Positions 47,264 through 56,496 of a stretch of 64,000 nt of DNA are shown one piece after another (positions within the stretch are counted from its first letter, which is position 1; the number at the start of each line of letters is the position of its first letter). Source of the stretch: CAVUEG01 sp963740525 (lineage in GTDB: Bacteria > Actinomycetota > Actinomycetes > Propionibacteriales > Nocardioidaceae). The notes under the pieces were generated by a model that searched no databases, was not told where the DNA came from, and saw only the letters and a program-made list of their open reading frames with translations. The translations under genes and the position numbers were made by a program. Location: assembly GCA_963740525.1 (NCBI GenBank), contig CAVUEG010000006.1:186001-250000 (forward strand), read 5' to 3'.

Positions 47264-49723
47264 TCATCCGTGGATGGTGAACCGGGTGACCAGCTGCCGC
47301 CTGATCTGGGTTCGCGTCCACGGGAAGTGGACCCACCGCTTGTGGCCGAACATGCGGGTCTGGTCCGAGGACGTACGCCGGGTCGGGTCGATGAACTGTC
47401 CGTAGGTGAGGATCGTGTGGGCGTCCACGCGCCCACCCGCCCTGAACGCGATCGCCTGGATGTGCGAGGAGCCGTAGGTCACCCGCCACTTCCCCTTGCG
47501 GAGGTCGGACTTGAGGGCGTTGGCGTTGCCACTGAAGCCGGAGCCGCCACCCAGCGGGATCGCGGGAGCGCCGCGGTCGCCGGCCACGTGCAGGCTGCCC
47601 CAGCGCGCCTTCATCGGCACCTTCTTCTGCCGTAGGTAGGCGATGGCGTCGGACATCGCCTGGACGACCTGCGGGTTGGCCTCGTTGAGGTCGCGCGGCG
47701 TGTTCACGGGGTGCGTGGCGTCGAACGGCGTCTGCCAGAGTCCGGGGACCGACTCAGCGCGCTTCCAGAACTCCTCGAACACCTGGTAGCCGATGGCGGA
47801 CTTGTTCGAGGTGCCGTCCCACCTGGCGAGGGCAGCGCATGCGTTGCCCCCTCCAGCCGTCTGGCAGACCGTCGTGAGGTCGCCGTGCTCCTTGGCCAGC
47901 TCGCCACCCATCACCCGGTTGACGTGCTCGGTGGCACGCAGGGTCCGCGGCGAGACCTTGTGCCGACGGGCGAGGCCGTCGCGTCCGGCCAGACGGTCCA
48001 GCACGTAGCGGTCGACCATCCGGGTGCGCAGTGAGCGCTCGCAACGCTCGCAGCCGATGATCCCCGCGTAGCCCTCGAGCGGCTGCTTCGGGTTCGGCAG
48101 CCAGTAGCTGTCGTTGGCGTTCATAACCCAGTCGCGACGGACCTCCTTGGGCAGGTTCGACGGGCCGAAGACACCGGGACGCGAGGCGTCGGGGTCCGTG
48201 CGCCACCTGCACTCCCCGGCGGCACGAGTGCCGTCGAGGATCGGCAGACCGGCGAGCTGTCGGACGATCACGCCGTTGGGGGTGATGCACGAGTCGACGA
48301 GGTCGTCCGGGACGTTGGGCACCACGGAGTGGTCGGCGTACAGGACGTCGCCGTTGCGGTCGGCCGCCGTCGTGTTCACCCACGGCATGCCCGCCCCGCG
48401 GTCCTGGGCAGCCAGCAGCCCGCGGACGGTGTGCGCCTTGGCCATGAAGTGGAACGTGTCGACCGTGCGGAGGTGTTCGGCGTTCGCGTCCCGCAGCGCG
48501 AAGACACTCTCGCTGGTCCACGGCATCAGGACGTCGGCGTCGTCGAGGACGTACCCCTCGTCGGTGCGGTAGAGATCCTCGTGCAGCGTGTGCCGGGACC
48601 CGTCGGGCCGCTTGGCGACCACGGCCACCGTGCGCCGGACCAGGTCGCGCGGACCCTCGGTGGTCAGGTAGGTCGTCGGCTGCCCGGAGACGAGCTTGTA
48701 CTCGTACGGCGTGAAGCGATACGCCGTGGAAACCGTGTGGCTCCACGCGACGTCGCGGTTCCAGCCGATGTTGATCACGGGTGAGCCGACCAGGCTGGCG
48801 CCGGCGACGTCGTAGTGGCCGGGGATCGTCAGGTGGGACTCGGTGAAGCGGTAGCGACCGTTCCAGGGGAAGTGCGGGTTGCCGAGCACCATTCCCTTGC
48901 CGGTCGTGGTCACGTCACCGCCGACCGCCGTCGCGTTGGAGCCGAACGGCTTGGCCGGGTCGCGGCCCAGCGAGCTCAGGAGCTGCGCACGGGTCGGCAC
49001 GGGCGAGGCAGTAGGAAGACCGGGGTCACCCGGAGTCGGAGGAGTCGCGTCGACGATCTGCGGTACGAAGACACCCGTGCTCGCCAGCAGGTTGGCGACA
49101 TAGACGCCGTACCAGAGGTCGAGCGGACGGGCCTTGATGTCGGCGCCCCTCCACCGGTTGCACTTCGGGTCCGAGTAGTGCCGGATGCCGCCGATCTTGG
49201 CGAGGTACTTGTTGATCCCGCCCACGTAGCCCCGCACGAGCGCCTTCGTCTGGGCCCCCGGCCCGCGCTTGGGATCCGCGAGCAGCTTCTCCACGACCCT
49301 GCGGTTGTGGATGTCGGTCATCAGGGCGTCCACCTGCAGGTTGGTGGCGTCGAGCGTGACCTGGTCGTTGTAGCGCGCCTTCGGGCCGAACACGCGAGAG
49401 CGCCACCCCCGAGCCGTCAGCAGGGTGTCCAGGAGCGTGCAGCCCGAGCTCTGGGCGGCGACGTACCCCTGGCCGAACCCCAGCGACTCGTAGTCGCGGG
49501 CGATGATGTGCGGGATCCCGTGCCGGGTCACCTCGATCGTCGCCCTGGGCACGCCGTCGGCCGGCCTGAGCAGTGACCGCCGCGCGCTCCCGGAGGTGGC
49601 CCCGGAAGTCGGGGCGCTGGTGGTCGTCGGCGTGGTCGCCGCGGCCGACCCTTGCTCGACGGACAGCGCGAGCGGCGCGAGGGCGAGGCAGGCGACAGCG
49701 GCGACGAGGCGGCGTGGGGTCAT
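47264..49723 (-). CDS. Penicillin acylase family N-terminal nucleophile hydrolase
   Basis: 819 residues. Secreted amidase precursor: a signal peptide (RLVAAVACLALAPLALSV) and a disordered Thr/Ser linker to about residue 50. The alpha-chain region is about 58-260, a maturation linker precedes Ser262 (KPF-GSNATAV), and the beta chain has VLGNPHFPW and WSHTVSTAYRF. Ser262 would become the catalytic N-terminus after self-cleavage. The family includes penicillin, aculeacin and acyl-homoserine-lactone acylases; the substrate here is unknown. Confidence 0.9.
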   Translation of the reverse strand: MTPRRLVAAVACLALAPLALSVEQGSAAATTPTTTSAPTSGATSGSARRSLLRPADGVPRATIEVTRHGIPHIIARDYESLGFGQGYVAAQSSGCTLLDTLLTARGWRSRVFGPKARYNDQVTLDATNLQVDALMTDIHNRRVVEKLLADPKRGPGAQTKALVRGYVGGINKYLAKIGGIRHYSDPKCNRWRGADIKARPLDLWYGVYVANLLASTGVFVPQIVDATPPTPGDPGLPTASPVPTRAQLLSSLGRDPAKPFGSNATAVGGDVTTTGKGMVLGNPHFPWNGRYRFTESHLTIPGHYDVAGASLVGSPVINIGWNRDVAWSHTVSTAYRFTPYEYKLVSGQPTTYLTTEGPRDLVRRTVAVVAKRPDGSRHTLHEDLYRTDEGYVLDDADVLMPWTSESVFALRDANAEHLRTVDTFHFMAKAHTVRGLLAAQDRGAGMPWVNTTAADRNGDVLYADHSVVPNVPDDLVDSCITPNGVIVRQLAGLPILDGTRAAGECRWRTDPDASRPGVFGPSNLPKEVRRDWVMNANDSYWLPNPKQPLEGYAGIIGCERCERSLRTRMVDRYVLDRLAGRDGLARRHKVSPRTLRATEHVNRVMGGELAKEHGDLTTVCQTAGGGNACAALARWDGTSNKSAIGYQVFEEFWKRAESVPGLWQTPFDATHPVNTPRDLNEANPQVVQAMSDAIAYLRQKKVPMKARWGSLHVAGDRGAPAIPLGGGSGFSGNANALKSDLRKGKWRVTYGSSHIQAIAFRAGGRVDAHTILTYGQFIDPTRRTSSDQTRMFGHKRWVHFPWTRTQIRRQLVTRFTIHG

Positions 49724-49877
49724 GCCCGGTCAACGGTCCAGCGGCCCGGGAGTTACGCGCGGCGACAGGTGGTCACACCGAGGAGGCTGCGCGTCGTGTC
49801 GTCGGCGCGGAGTTTGGCCGGCTCCCCGGCGGGTACGGACCGACGGGGCCCATCGGCCCCCTTGGGAAGGGAGCATC

Positions 49878-50291
49878 ATGAGCGGGACAGACATCATCTG
49901 GCTGATCGTGGCGATCATCGTCGTGATCGTTCTCATCGCCGTCATCGCGTCATTCATGGGCAAGCGCAAGGTGGAGAAGCAGCGTTCAGAGGCTGCCGAA
50001 CTGCGTGGTGAGGCGACCACGCACGAGCGCGACGTGCGCGAGCAGGAACTCCGCGCCCGCGAGACCCAGGCTGCGGCCGACAAGGCACGCGCCGAAGCCC
50101 AGCAGAAGGCCGCCGAGGCGGAGCGACTGGCCACGGAAGCCTCGCAGGAGCAGACCGGCTACGCACAGGAGCAGGCCCGCCACGAGGACACCCTGCGCGA
50201 GGCCGACCGCCTCGACCCGGACGTGAGCGCCGAGGATGGCTACGGCAGCGACCGGGAGTCGGTCAGCGAGGACGGGCACCACACTTCCTGA
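49878..50291 (+). CDS. Single-TM protein with long coiled coil
   Basis: 137 residues. An N-terminal TM helix (IIWLIVAIIVVIVLIAVIA) precedes a 70-residue Ala/Glu/Gln/Arg-rich coiled coil (about 32-105) and an acidic tail. It is probably membrane-anchored with the coil in the cytoplasm. AAGGGAG stands before ATG 49878. Similar small proteins are common in actinobacteria but have no known role that I can name. Confidence 0.75.
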   Translation: MSGTDIIWLIVAIIVVIVLIAVIASFMGKRKVEKQRSEAAELRGEATTHERDVREQELRARETQAAADKARAEAQQKAAEAERLATEASQEQTGYAQEQARHEDTLREADRLDPDVSAEDGYGSDRESVSEDGHHTS

Positions 50292-50334
50292 GCGAGCGCT
50301 CTGGAGCGAGGCGGGTCTGTGGGACGGGCTGGGC

Positions 50335-50604
50335 CTACCTGACGACCTTGCGGATCAGCGCGAAGACCGCGATGACCCCGACGACGCCGGCGGCGGTCTT
50401 GAGGATGTTGTCGGTGCGCGGAGCACCGTGCTCGTCCACGAAGTGCGCCTTGAACGAGGCGACCTCACGACGGGCGATGGTCTTCGGATGCGAGCGGTGG
50501 ACCAGCTGGTCGATGGTGTCCGCGAGCCGCTCGCGGACAGCTTCGATCTCGTCCTCGATCGCGGCCGGGCCACGACCGGGGGCGGGCTTGTCGCCAGGAA
50601 CCAC
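50335..50604 (-). CDS. DUF3618 family protein
   Basis: 89 residues. The DUF3618 signature is IEDEIEAVRERLADTIDQLVHRSHPKTIARREV. A C-terminal TM helix (ILKTAAGVVGVIAVFALIRKVVR) is present, so it is a tail-anchored membrane protein. Function unknown. Convergent with the coiled-coil gene and divergent from bcp. Confidence 0.85.
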   Translation of the reverse strand: MVPGDKPAPGRGPAAIEDEIEAVRERLADTIDQLVHRSHPKTIARREVASFKAHFVDEHGAPRTDNILKTAAGVVGVIAVFALIRKVVR

Positions 50605-50702
50605 GTCAGTCTCCTTGTCGGGCGGTCACGTCTAGGACGACCCTACCGTCACGCTAGCGTGGGCTCCCTGCCGGATGGACCGCCCATGAACAGGAGACCC
50701 GA

Positions 50703-51176
50703 GTGACCGACCGCCTGAGCCCCGGGGACCTCGCACCCGACTTCACGCTGACCTCCGACGACGGCTCCGAGGTGTCGTTGAAGGACTTCGCCGGTCGCAA
50801 GGTGATCGTGTACTTCTACCCGACCGCCATGACGTCGGGCTGCACCAAGCAGGCCTGCGACTTCACCGAGTCGCACGCGTCGCTCGAGCGGGCCGGGTAC
50901 GCCGTGCTGGGCATCTCCCCCGACCGGCCCGAGAAGCTCGCGAGGTTCCGCGAGCGCGACTCGCTGACCTTTCCCCTGCTTTCGGACCCGGAGAAGCAGG
51001 TGCTCACGGCGTACGCCGCCTACGGCGAGAAGAAGCTGTACGGCAAGGTCGTCCAGGGCGTGATCCGTTCGACGTTCGTCGTCGGCGAGGACGGTCGCAT
51101 CGAGCTCGCGCAGTACAACGTGAAGGCCACCGGCCACGTGGCCAAGCTGCGCCGGGATCTCGGCCTCGACGGGTAG
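50703..51176 (+). CDS. bcp: Thioredoxin-dependent thiol peroxidase (Bcp)
   Basis: 157 residues. Peroxiredoxin reducing hydroperoxides with thioredoxin. APDFTL, VIVYFYPTAMTSGCTKQACDF holds the peroxidatic C47 and resolving C52. VLGISPDRPEKLARF and GVIRSTFVVGEDG follow. PTAMTSGC replaces the more common PKAxTPGC but keeps the Thr/Cys. The start is GTG 50703 after a GGAG. tRNA-Leu follows at 51225. Confidence 0.92.
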   Translation: MTDRLSPGDLAPDFTLTSDDGSEVSLKDFAGRKVIVYFYPTAMTSGCTKQACDFTESHASLERAGYAVLGISPDRPEKLARFRERDSLTFPLLSDPEKQVLTAYAAYGEKKLYGKVVQGVIRSTFVVGEDGRIELAQYNVKATGHVAKLRRDLGLDG

Positions 51177-51224
51177 GCGGCGACATCGGCGGAGCCGCCG
51201 ACTCCCCCTAGACTCAGCGCCAGC

Positions 51225-51298
51225 GCGGCCGTAGCCCAATTGGTAGAGGCACCAGGTTTAGGTCCTGGCCAGTGAGAGTTCGAGTCTCTTCGGCCGCA
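51225..51298 (+). tRNA. tRNA-Leu (TAG anticodon), class I shape
   Basis: 74 bases. The acceptor stem GCGGCCG pairs with CGGCCGC, anticodon stem CCAGG/CCTGG holds loop TTTAGGT (TAG, reading CTA leucine codons), and the T-arm is GAGAG-TTCGAGT-CTCTT. The D-arm has GCC/GGC. The variable region is only five bases (CCAGT), whereas leucine tRNAs normally carry a long variable arm. Discriminator A; CCA is not encoded. Isotype rests on the anticodon alone. Confidence 0.8.
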
Positions 51299-51353
51299 CT
51301 GCGCCGCCCCCGGAATCTGGTGGTGCGCCGGGGTCACTGCCACACTGACGCGC

Positions 51354-51944
51354 ATGAAGACGAGCCGGCTCGAGGCGTTCAGTGATGGCGTCCTCGCCAT
51401 CATCATCACGATCATGGTGCTCGAGCTGCACGTCCCCGAAGGGGCCGCCTTGGCCGACCTCGGCGACTCCGCCACCGGGTTCCTCACGTACCTGTTGAGC
51501 TTCGTCTACCTCGGGATCTACTGGAACAACCACCATCACATGTTCCAGCTGGTGCACCGCATCAACGGCGGCGTGCTGTGGGCAAACCTGCACCTGCTGT
51601 TCTGGCTCTCGCTCTACCCCTTCACCACCGCCTGGATGGACGAGACCCATGTCGCGCGCACGCCCCTTGTCGTGTACGGCGTCAACCTGCTGGCCGCGGC
51701 CGTGGCCTACTACGTCCTCCAGCTCGCGATCTTCCGCTCCGAGGGGCCGCACAGCCTGCTCAAGCAGGCCGTGGGGAGCGACCGCAAGGGCAAGATGTCC
51801 CCGGTCCTCTACCTCCTGGGCATCGGGTCCGCCTTCGTGCACCCGGCCCTGGCGCTCGCCTTCTTCATCCTGGTCGCGGTGCTCTGGCTGGTGCCCGACC
51901 GCCGGATGGAGGGCTTCGTCACAGAGCACGGCGTGGAGGCCTGA
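51354..51944 (+). CDS. TMEM175 family potassium channel-like protein
   Basis: 196 residues. Six TM helices. The signature RLEAFSDGVLAIIITIMVLEL at residues 5-25 holds the R-x3-FSD motif of bacterial TMEM175 (DUF1211) K+ channels. Also YWNNHHHMF and LFWLSLYPFTTAW. Bacterial members have one six-helix repeat and form tetramers. ATG 51354 has CACACT seven bases upstream and no Shine-Dalgarno. Confidence 0.88.
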   Translation: MKTSRLEAFSDGVLAIIITIMVLELHVPEGAALADLGDSATGFLTYLLSFVYLGIYWNNHHHMFQLVHRINGGVLWANLHLLFWLSLYPFTTAWMDETHVARTPLVVYGVNLLAAAVAYYVLQLAIFRSEGPHSLLKQAVGSDRKGKMSPVLYLLGIGSAFVHPALALAFFILVAVLWLVPDRRMEGFVTEHGVEA

Positions 51945-52023
51945 CCAGGGCGAGCGCCCGGAATTTCCACGGCTCAGCACTGTTGGAGCAGGTGTTCGCT
52001 TCACACCACACTCGGGAGGCACC

Positions 52024-52947
52024 ATGCGAGCCGCGATCTACGACCAGTTCGGCAGCGCCGACGTCCTGCAGGTGCGCGATGTCGAGAATCCGCCGGTGGG
52101 GCCTGACACGGTCCTGGTGCGCGCGAAGGCCACCAGCATCAACCCGGTGGACTTCAAGGTGCGCGAGGGCTACCTGCAGCCGGCTTTCCCGCACCACCTG
52201 CCGATCATTCCGGGCTGGGACGTCGCCGGCGTCGTCGAGGCGGTCGGCCCGGCCGTTCGCACGGGGCTGAAGGTCGGTGACGAGGTCTACGGCTACGTGC
52301 GCCGCGACGACCTCTCGTTCGGCACCGCGGCCGAGCTGGTCCCCGCACCGGAGCGCACCGTGGTGCGGAAGCCGGCCGGGATCTCGTTCGAGGAGGCCGC
52401 GGCGATCCCGCTGGCCGGCGGCACGGCGTACCAGGGTCTGGTCGAGGCGCTGGCCGTCCAGCCGGGCGAGCGAGTGCTCATCCACGCCGCCTCGGGCGGT
52501 GTCGGCCACCTGGCCGTGCAGATCGCCCACCACCTGGGTGCCTACGTGATCGGCACCGCGAGTGCGCCCCATCACGACCGACTGCGGGAGCTCGGCGCCG
52601 ACGAGGTGCTGGACTACCACGACGGCCCGATCAGCGAGCAGCTCGACGAGCAGGTGGACGCAGTGCTCGACCTGGTCGGAGGCGACGCGCTCGAGGACGC
52701 CCCGAACCAGGTCCGCGGTGGCACCAGGATCGCGTCGGTGATCGATGCCCAGACGGTGCTCGGGCTCGGCGGCACCTACGTGTTCGTCCGCCCCGACCGG
52801 GACAACCTGGACGCGCTGACCGCACTCGTCGAACAGGGCGCGCTTCGGGTCGTGCTGTCCGGAACGTTCTCACTCGACGAGATCGCCGACGCGCACCGGG
52901 CCGCCGAGAAGGGCAACGGTCTCGGCAAGATCGCCGTCACCATCTGA
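52024..52947 (+). CDS. NADP-dependent zinc-free alcohol dehydrogenase/quinone reductase
   Basis: 307 residues. Medium-chain dehydrogenase without zinc-binding cysteines. The GroES-like N-terminal domain includes SINPVDFKVREGY and PGWDVAGVVEAVG. The Rossmann nucleotide-binding motif HAASGGVGHLAVQIAHHLGA is near residues 158-177, and the C-terminus contains SGTFSLDEIADAHRAAEKG. Most like quinone oxidoreductase-type enzymes; substrate unknown. GGGAGG is five bases before ATG 52024. Confidence 0.88.
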   Translation: MRAAIYDQFGSADVLQVRDVENPPVGPDTVLVRAKATSINPVDFKVREGYLQPAFPHHLPIIPGWDVAGVVEAVGPAVRTGLKVGDEVYGYVRRDDLSFGTAAELVPAPERTVVRKPAGISFEEAAAIPLAGGTAYQGLVEALAVQPGERVLIHAASGGVGHLAVQIAHHLGAYVIGTASAPHHDRLRELGADEVLDYHDGPISEQLDEQVDAVLDLVGGDALEDAPNQVRGGTRIASVIDAQTVLGLGGTYVFVRPDRDNLDALTALVEQGALRVVLSGTFSLDEIADAHRAAEKGNGLGKIAVTI

Positions 52948-52987
52948 TCGGATGACCGCGCCCGGCGTCATGCGGCATGCTGGGCGC

Positions 52988-53380
52988 GTGACAGAGCTCA
53001 ACGTGCTCGGTGGCGAGCTCCAGCCGTGTGGGATGGATCCGGTGACCGGGTTCTTCCGGGACGGCTGCTGCAGCACCGGACCCGAGGACCTGGGAAGCCA
53101 CACGATCTGCGCCGTCGTCACGGCCGAGTTCCTGGACCACCAGCGCAGCATCGGCAACGACCTGTCGACGCCGATGCCGCACTACGGCTTCCCGGGACTC
53201 GTGCCGGGCGACCGGTGGTGTGTGACCGCCGCGAACTGGGCACGCGCCTATGGGGCCGGAGTCGCGGCACCGGTCGTGCTGGCCTCGACCAACCAGGCGG
53301 TGCTGCAGATCGTGCCCCTCTCCGCCCTGCAGGAGGAGGCGGTGGACGTCCCCGCCGACCCCAGCTCGCTCGAGCCGTAG
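52988..53380 (+). CDS. DUF2237 family protein
   Basis: 130 residues. The family pattern is NVLGGELQPCGMDPVTGFFRDGCC, GPEDLGSHTICAVVTAEFLDHQ, GNDLSTPMP and FPGLVPGDRWCVTAANWARA. Conserved cysteines may bind metal. Function unknown. GTG 52988 is chosen because the family starts a few residues before NVLGG; an in-frame ATG at 52952 would add 12 unrelated residues. Converges with rdgB. Confidence 0.85.
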   Translation: MTELNVLGGELQPCGMDPVTGFFRDGCCSTGPEDLGSHTICAVVTAEFLDHQRSIGNDLSTPMPHYGFPGLVPGDRWCVTAANWARAYGAGVAAPVVLASTNQAVLQIVPLSALQEEAVDVPADPSSLEP

Positions 53381-53400
53381 CCCTGCGGGTCGCGGCGACG

Positions 53401-54033
53401 TCAGAGGCCGGTGAGCACGTCGGCGACATAGGGCGCGATCTCGCGCAGCGCCTTGCCCCGGTGGGAGATCGCGTCCTTCTGCTGGGGAGGGAGCTCCGCG
53501 GACGTGTGCTCGTGCCCCTCCGCGACGAACAGGACGTCGTAGCCGAAGCCACCGCTGCCGCGCTGCTCACGGATCACCGCTCCTCGCATCACGCCGTGGA
53601 CGACGTGCTCGGCCGCTCCGGCAGCGCCGACGGGGAACACGAACGCGACGGCGCAGCGGAACTCCGCCCCACGCCTCGCCTCCGGTACGTCGGCGAGCTG
53701 GTCGAGCAGGAGCGCGTTGTTCGCGGCATCGTCCTTGGCGGCTCCGGCCCAACGCGCCGACAGCACCCCCGGCATCCCGTTGAGGGCATCGACGCACAGG
53801 CCGCTGTCGTCGGCGAGAGTCGGGATCCCGCTCGCGGCGAGCCCGGCACGGGCCTTGAGCAGGGCGTTGCCCTCGAACGTCGGCTCGTCCTCCACGGGCT
53901 CGTCGTACGCCGGGACGTCGTCGAGCCCGAGCACCTCGACCCCTGGCACCTGCTCGGCCAGGATCCGCTGCATCTCCCCCAGCTTCTTGGCATTGCGGGA
54001 GGCGAGGAAGACCCGCGGAGCGGGCTCAGGCAC
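53401..54033 (-). CDS. rdgB: XTP/dITP diphosphatase (RdgB/HAM1)
   Basis: 210 residues. Removes non-canonical purine nucleotides (XTP, dITP) from the pool. The ITPase motifs FLASRNAKKLGEMQRIL (residues 9-25), PTFEGNALLKA and LADDSGLCVDALNGMPGVLSARW are present, then GFGYDVLF and SHRGKAL. The start is GTG 54033, overlapping the end of rph by 8 bp, the same pairing as in mycobacteria. Confidence 0.94.
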   Translation of the reverse strand: MPEPAPRVFLASRNAKKLGEMQRILAEQVPGVEVLGLDDVPAYDEPVEDEPTFEGNALLKARAGLAASGIPTLADDSGLCVDALNGMPGVLSARWAGAAKDDAANNALLLDQLADVPEARRGAEFRCAVAFVFPVGAAGAAEHVVHGVMRGAVIREQRGSGGFGYDVLFVAEGHEHTSAELPPQQKDAISHRGKALREIAPYVADVLTGL

Positions 54034-54751
54034 CGGCGAGCGCCTCGTGCTGCTGCCGGGTCAGGTCGGCACACCCGGTGCCGGCGAGCGCCAACAGGCT
54101 GTCGAGCTCGGCGCGGTCGAAAGGCTGCCCCTCGGCGGTCCCCTGTACCTCCACGAACCGGCCGTCGCCCGTCATCACCACGTTCATGTCGGTCTCGGCG
54201 CGCACATCCTCCTCGTAGGGAAGGTCGAGGCGCGGCACGCCGTCCACGATGCCCACGGAGATCGCGGCCACGGAACCGGTCAGCGGGTCACCCTTGAGCG
54301 CGCCGAGACCCTTCAGGTGCGCGCAGGCGTCCGCCAGCGCGACGTACGCGCCGGTGATCGCCGCGGTGCGGGTGCCGCCGTCGGCCTGGAGGACGTCGCA
54401 GTCCAAGACGATGGTGTTCTCACCGAGAGCCTGGTAGTCGATGACCGCTCGCAGCGACCGACCGATCAGCCGGGAGATCTCGTGGGTGCGTCCGCCGATC
54501 CGGCCCTTGACCGACTCACGGTCGGACCTGGTGTTCGTGGCGGCGGGGAGCATGGCGTACTCCGCGGTCACCCAGCCCAAGCCGGATCCCTTGCGCCAAC
54601 GGGGAACCCCTTCACTGGCGGAGGCGGCGCAGAGCACCCGGGTGCCGCCGAACTCGATCAGCACCGAGCCGGCGGCGTGGTCGAGCCAGTTGCGGGTGAT
54701 GGTCACGGGGCGGAGCTCGTCGTCGGCACGGCCGTCAGCGCGGGAGGTCAT
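54026..54751 (-). CDS. rph: Ribonuclease PH
   Basis: 241 residues. Phosphorolytic 3'-5' exoribonuclease that trims tRNA 3' ends. PITITRN-type start (RPVTITRNWLDHAAGSVLIEFG), RIGGRTHEISRLIGRSLRAV, TIVLDCDVLQADGGTRTAAITGAYVAL and a TDMNVVMTGDGRFVEVQGTAEG close match support it. Length is normal. Second gene of the rph-rdgB pair, 21 bp after the ABC permease. Confidence 0.95.
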   Translation of the reverse strand: MTSRADGRADDELRPVTITRNWLDHAAGSVLIEFGGTRVLCAASASEGVPRWRKGSGLGWVTAEYAMLPAATNTRSDRESVKGRIGGRTHEISRLIGRSLRAVIDYQALGENTIVLDCDVLQADGGTRTAAITGAYVALADACAHLKGLGALKGDPLTGSVAAISVGIVDGVPRLDLPYEEDVRAETDMNVVMTGDGRFVEVQGTAEGQPFDRAELDSLLALAGTGCADLTRQQHEALAGA

Positions 54752-54772
54752 GGGGCCGACCCTACCGACGGG

Positions 54773-55540
54773 CTACTTCACCTCGGCCCGCAGCACCCGC
54801 CACAGGCCCAGCACGAAGGGCAACGCAATCCACAGCGCCGACGAGGTGGCCAGGTGTGCCCACTGCTCACCCGAGAGTGCCTCGCCACCTGCCATCGGCT
54901 GCGTGGCGGTGCCGTAGTCCAGCCACGGGCCCGAGCTTCGCAGTGCCGGGACGACGTTGAAGATGATCGAGAACACGCCCGGGACGACGAAGTACAAGAC
55001 GATGGCGGCGGCGCTGTTGAGCAGCACCAGCCCGAAGGCCAGACCAAGCAGGGTGCCGGCCTCCTGGAGGAGCAGGAAGTAGAACATCCCACGACCGGCA
55101 CCGGTCCACGCGTCGGGCGCACCCCCGATCGCTGTCAACAAGGCAGCGAACGCGAAGACCAGGACGATGACGACGAGGCCGAAGAACAGGGCGGCGGCGA
55201 CCTTCGCCCAGACCACGCGACTGCGCAGCGGCGTCAGGCTGAAGGTCACCATCGCGGTCCGCTGGCTCCACTCGCTGGTGACCAGCAGGATGCCCAGCAC
55301 GGGCAGCAGGTTGCCCTGGACGGCGCCGGTCGCGGTGACCAGGTTGACGAACGACTTCTCGGAGTCGGGGGCGAAGATCAAGAAGAGCACGGGCACCACG
55401 CCGGCCAGCGCGCCCATGATGATCAGCAGCCACATCCCGGCACGCGTGTCGGCCATCTTGCGGACCTCGACGCGGACGAGTCGGGCGAAGGGCACGGCCG
55501 CCGTGCCGCTGACGTCGAGCTGGTGCGTGGCAGTGGTCAT
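54773..55540 (-). CDS. ABC transporter permease
   Basis: 255 residues. Six TM helices, including GMWLLIIMGALAGVVPVLFLIF, VAAALFFGLVVIVLVFAFAALL, IVLYFVVPGVFSIIF and SALWIALPFVLGLWRVL. It is an ABC-2-like integral component. ATG overlaps the stop of the ATPase gene by four bases. Forms an exporter with the preceding ATPase; the substrate is unknown. This pair interrupts an otherwise conserved order of MBL hydrolase and rph. Confidence 0.85.
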   Translation of the reverse strand: MTTATHQLDVSGTAAVPFARLVRVEVRKMADTRAGMWLLIIMGALAGVVPVLFLIFAPDSEKSFVNLVTATGAVQGNLLPVLGILLVTSEWSQRTAMVTFSLTPLRSRVVWAKVAAALFFGLVVIVLVFAFAALLTAIGGAPDAWTGAGRGMFYFLLLQEAGTLLGLAFGLVLLNSAAAIVLYFVVPGVFSIIFNVVPALRSSGPWLDYGTATQPMAGGEALSGEQWAHLATSSALWIALPFVLGLWRVLRAEVK

Positions 55541-56436
55541 GCTGGGTCTCCCTCGCGCTGGGTGTCGGCAGTGAGCTCCAGGAACAGCTCCTCCAGACCG
55601 GCCGAGTCCGCCCGACGCAGCTCGGTCAGGACGAGACCGTCGCTGGCCGCCAGTCGGCCGATGTCGACAGGCTCGGCCTCTACCCGCAGTCCTGCATCTC
55701 CCCCGTCGTGGTGGACGATTCCGGCGGCGTCGAGTGCAGCCACGAGCCGGGTCGGCTCCTCCGCGTTGACGACGGTGCCGGATCCCTCGAGCAGCTCGGC
55801 CTTCGTGCCGCGGGCAAGGATCTTGCCTCGTCCGATCAAGATCATCTCGTCCGCGATCTGCTCCACCTCGTGCAGCAGGTGCGAGGAGAGCAGCACGGTC
55901 CCGCCGCGGTCGGCATACGACTTGAGCAGGCCGCGCATCCAGTGGATGCCGGCCGGGTCGAGGCCGTTCGCCGGCTCGTCGAGCAGCAGGATGTTGGGGT
56001 CACCGAGGAGCGCGTGGGCGATGCCCAGCCGCTGGCGCATGCCGAGTGAGTAGTTGCGCACCCGACGCTTGGCTTCTGCCGGGGAGAGGCTCACCAGGGC
56101 GAGCATCTCGTCCACCCGGCTGTCGGGAAGCCCCATGGTCCGGGCACCCAGCCTCAGGACCTCGCGGCCGGTGCGGCCCGCGTGCTGGGCCGACGCGTCC
56201 AGCAGGATCCCGACGTGCAGCCCGGGGTTGGGGATCTGGGGATACCGATGACCACCGATGGTCGCGGTGCCGCGGCTGGCCGGGGTCAGCCCGGCGAGGA
56301 TCCGCATCGTCGTCGTCTTGCCGGCGCCGTTGGGGCCGAGGAATCCGGTCACCCGGCCCGGCTCGCAGGTGAACGACACGTCGTCCAGCGCCAGGAAGCC
56401 GCCATAGGTCTTGGACACGCCCTCCACGGTGATCAT
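55537..56436 (-). CDS. ABC transporter ATP-binding protein
   Basis: 299 residues. Walker A GPNGAGKTTT (about 38-47), signature NYSLGMRQRLGIAHALL (LSGGQ-like), Walker B ILLLDEPANGLDP and the switch histidine in LLSSHLLHEVEQ. The C-terminal ~80 residues form an ABC-2/antibiotic exporter-type extension. ATG 56436 (MITVEGVSKTYGG) is preferred to an upstream in-frame ATG. Coupled to the permease by ATGA. Confidence 0.92.
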   Translation of the reverse strand: MITVEGVSKTYGGFLALDDVSFTCEPGRVTGFLGPNGAGKTTTMRILAGLTPASRGTATIGGHRYPQIPNPGLHVGILLDASAQHAGRTGREVLRLGARTMGLPDSRVDEMLALVSLSPAEAKRRVRNYSLGMRQRLGIAHALLGDPNILLLDEPANGLDPAGIHWMRGLLKSYADRGGTVLLSSHLLHEVEQIADEMILIGRGKILARGTKAELLEGSGTVVNAEEPTRLVAALDAAGIVHHDGGDAGLRVEAEPVDIGRLAASDGLVLTELRRADSAGLEELFLELTADTQREGDPA

Positions 56437-56496
56437 GTGCCCAGCCTGCCTCATCGATGCCCACCGCCTCAGCCCCCGGGGGGTGGGCGGGTCGCG

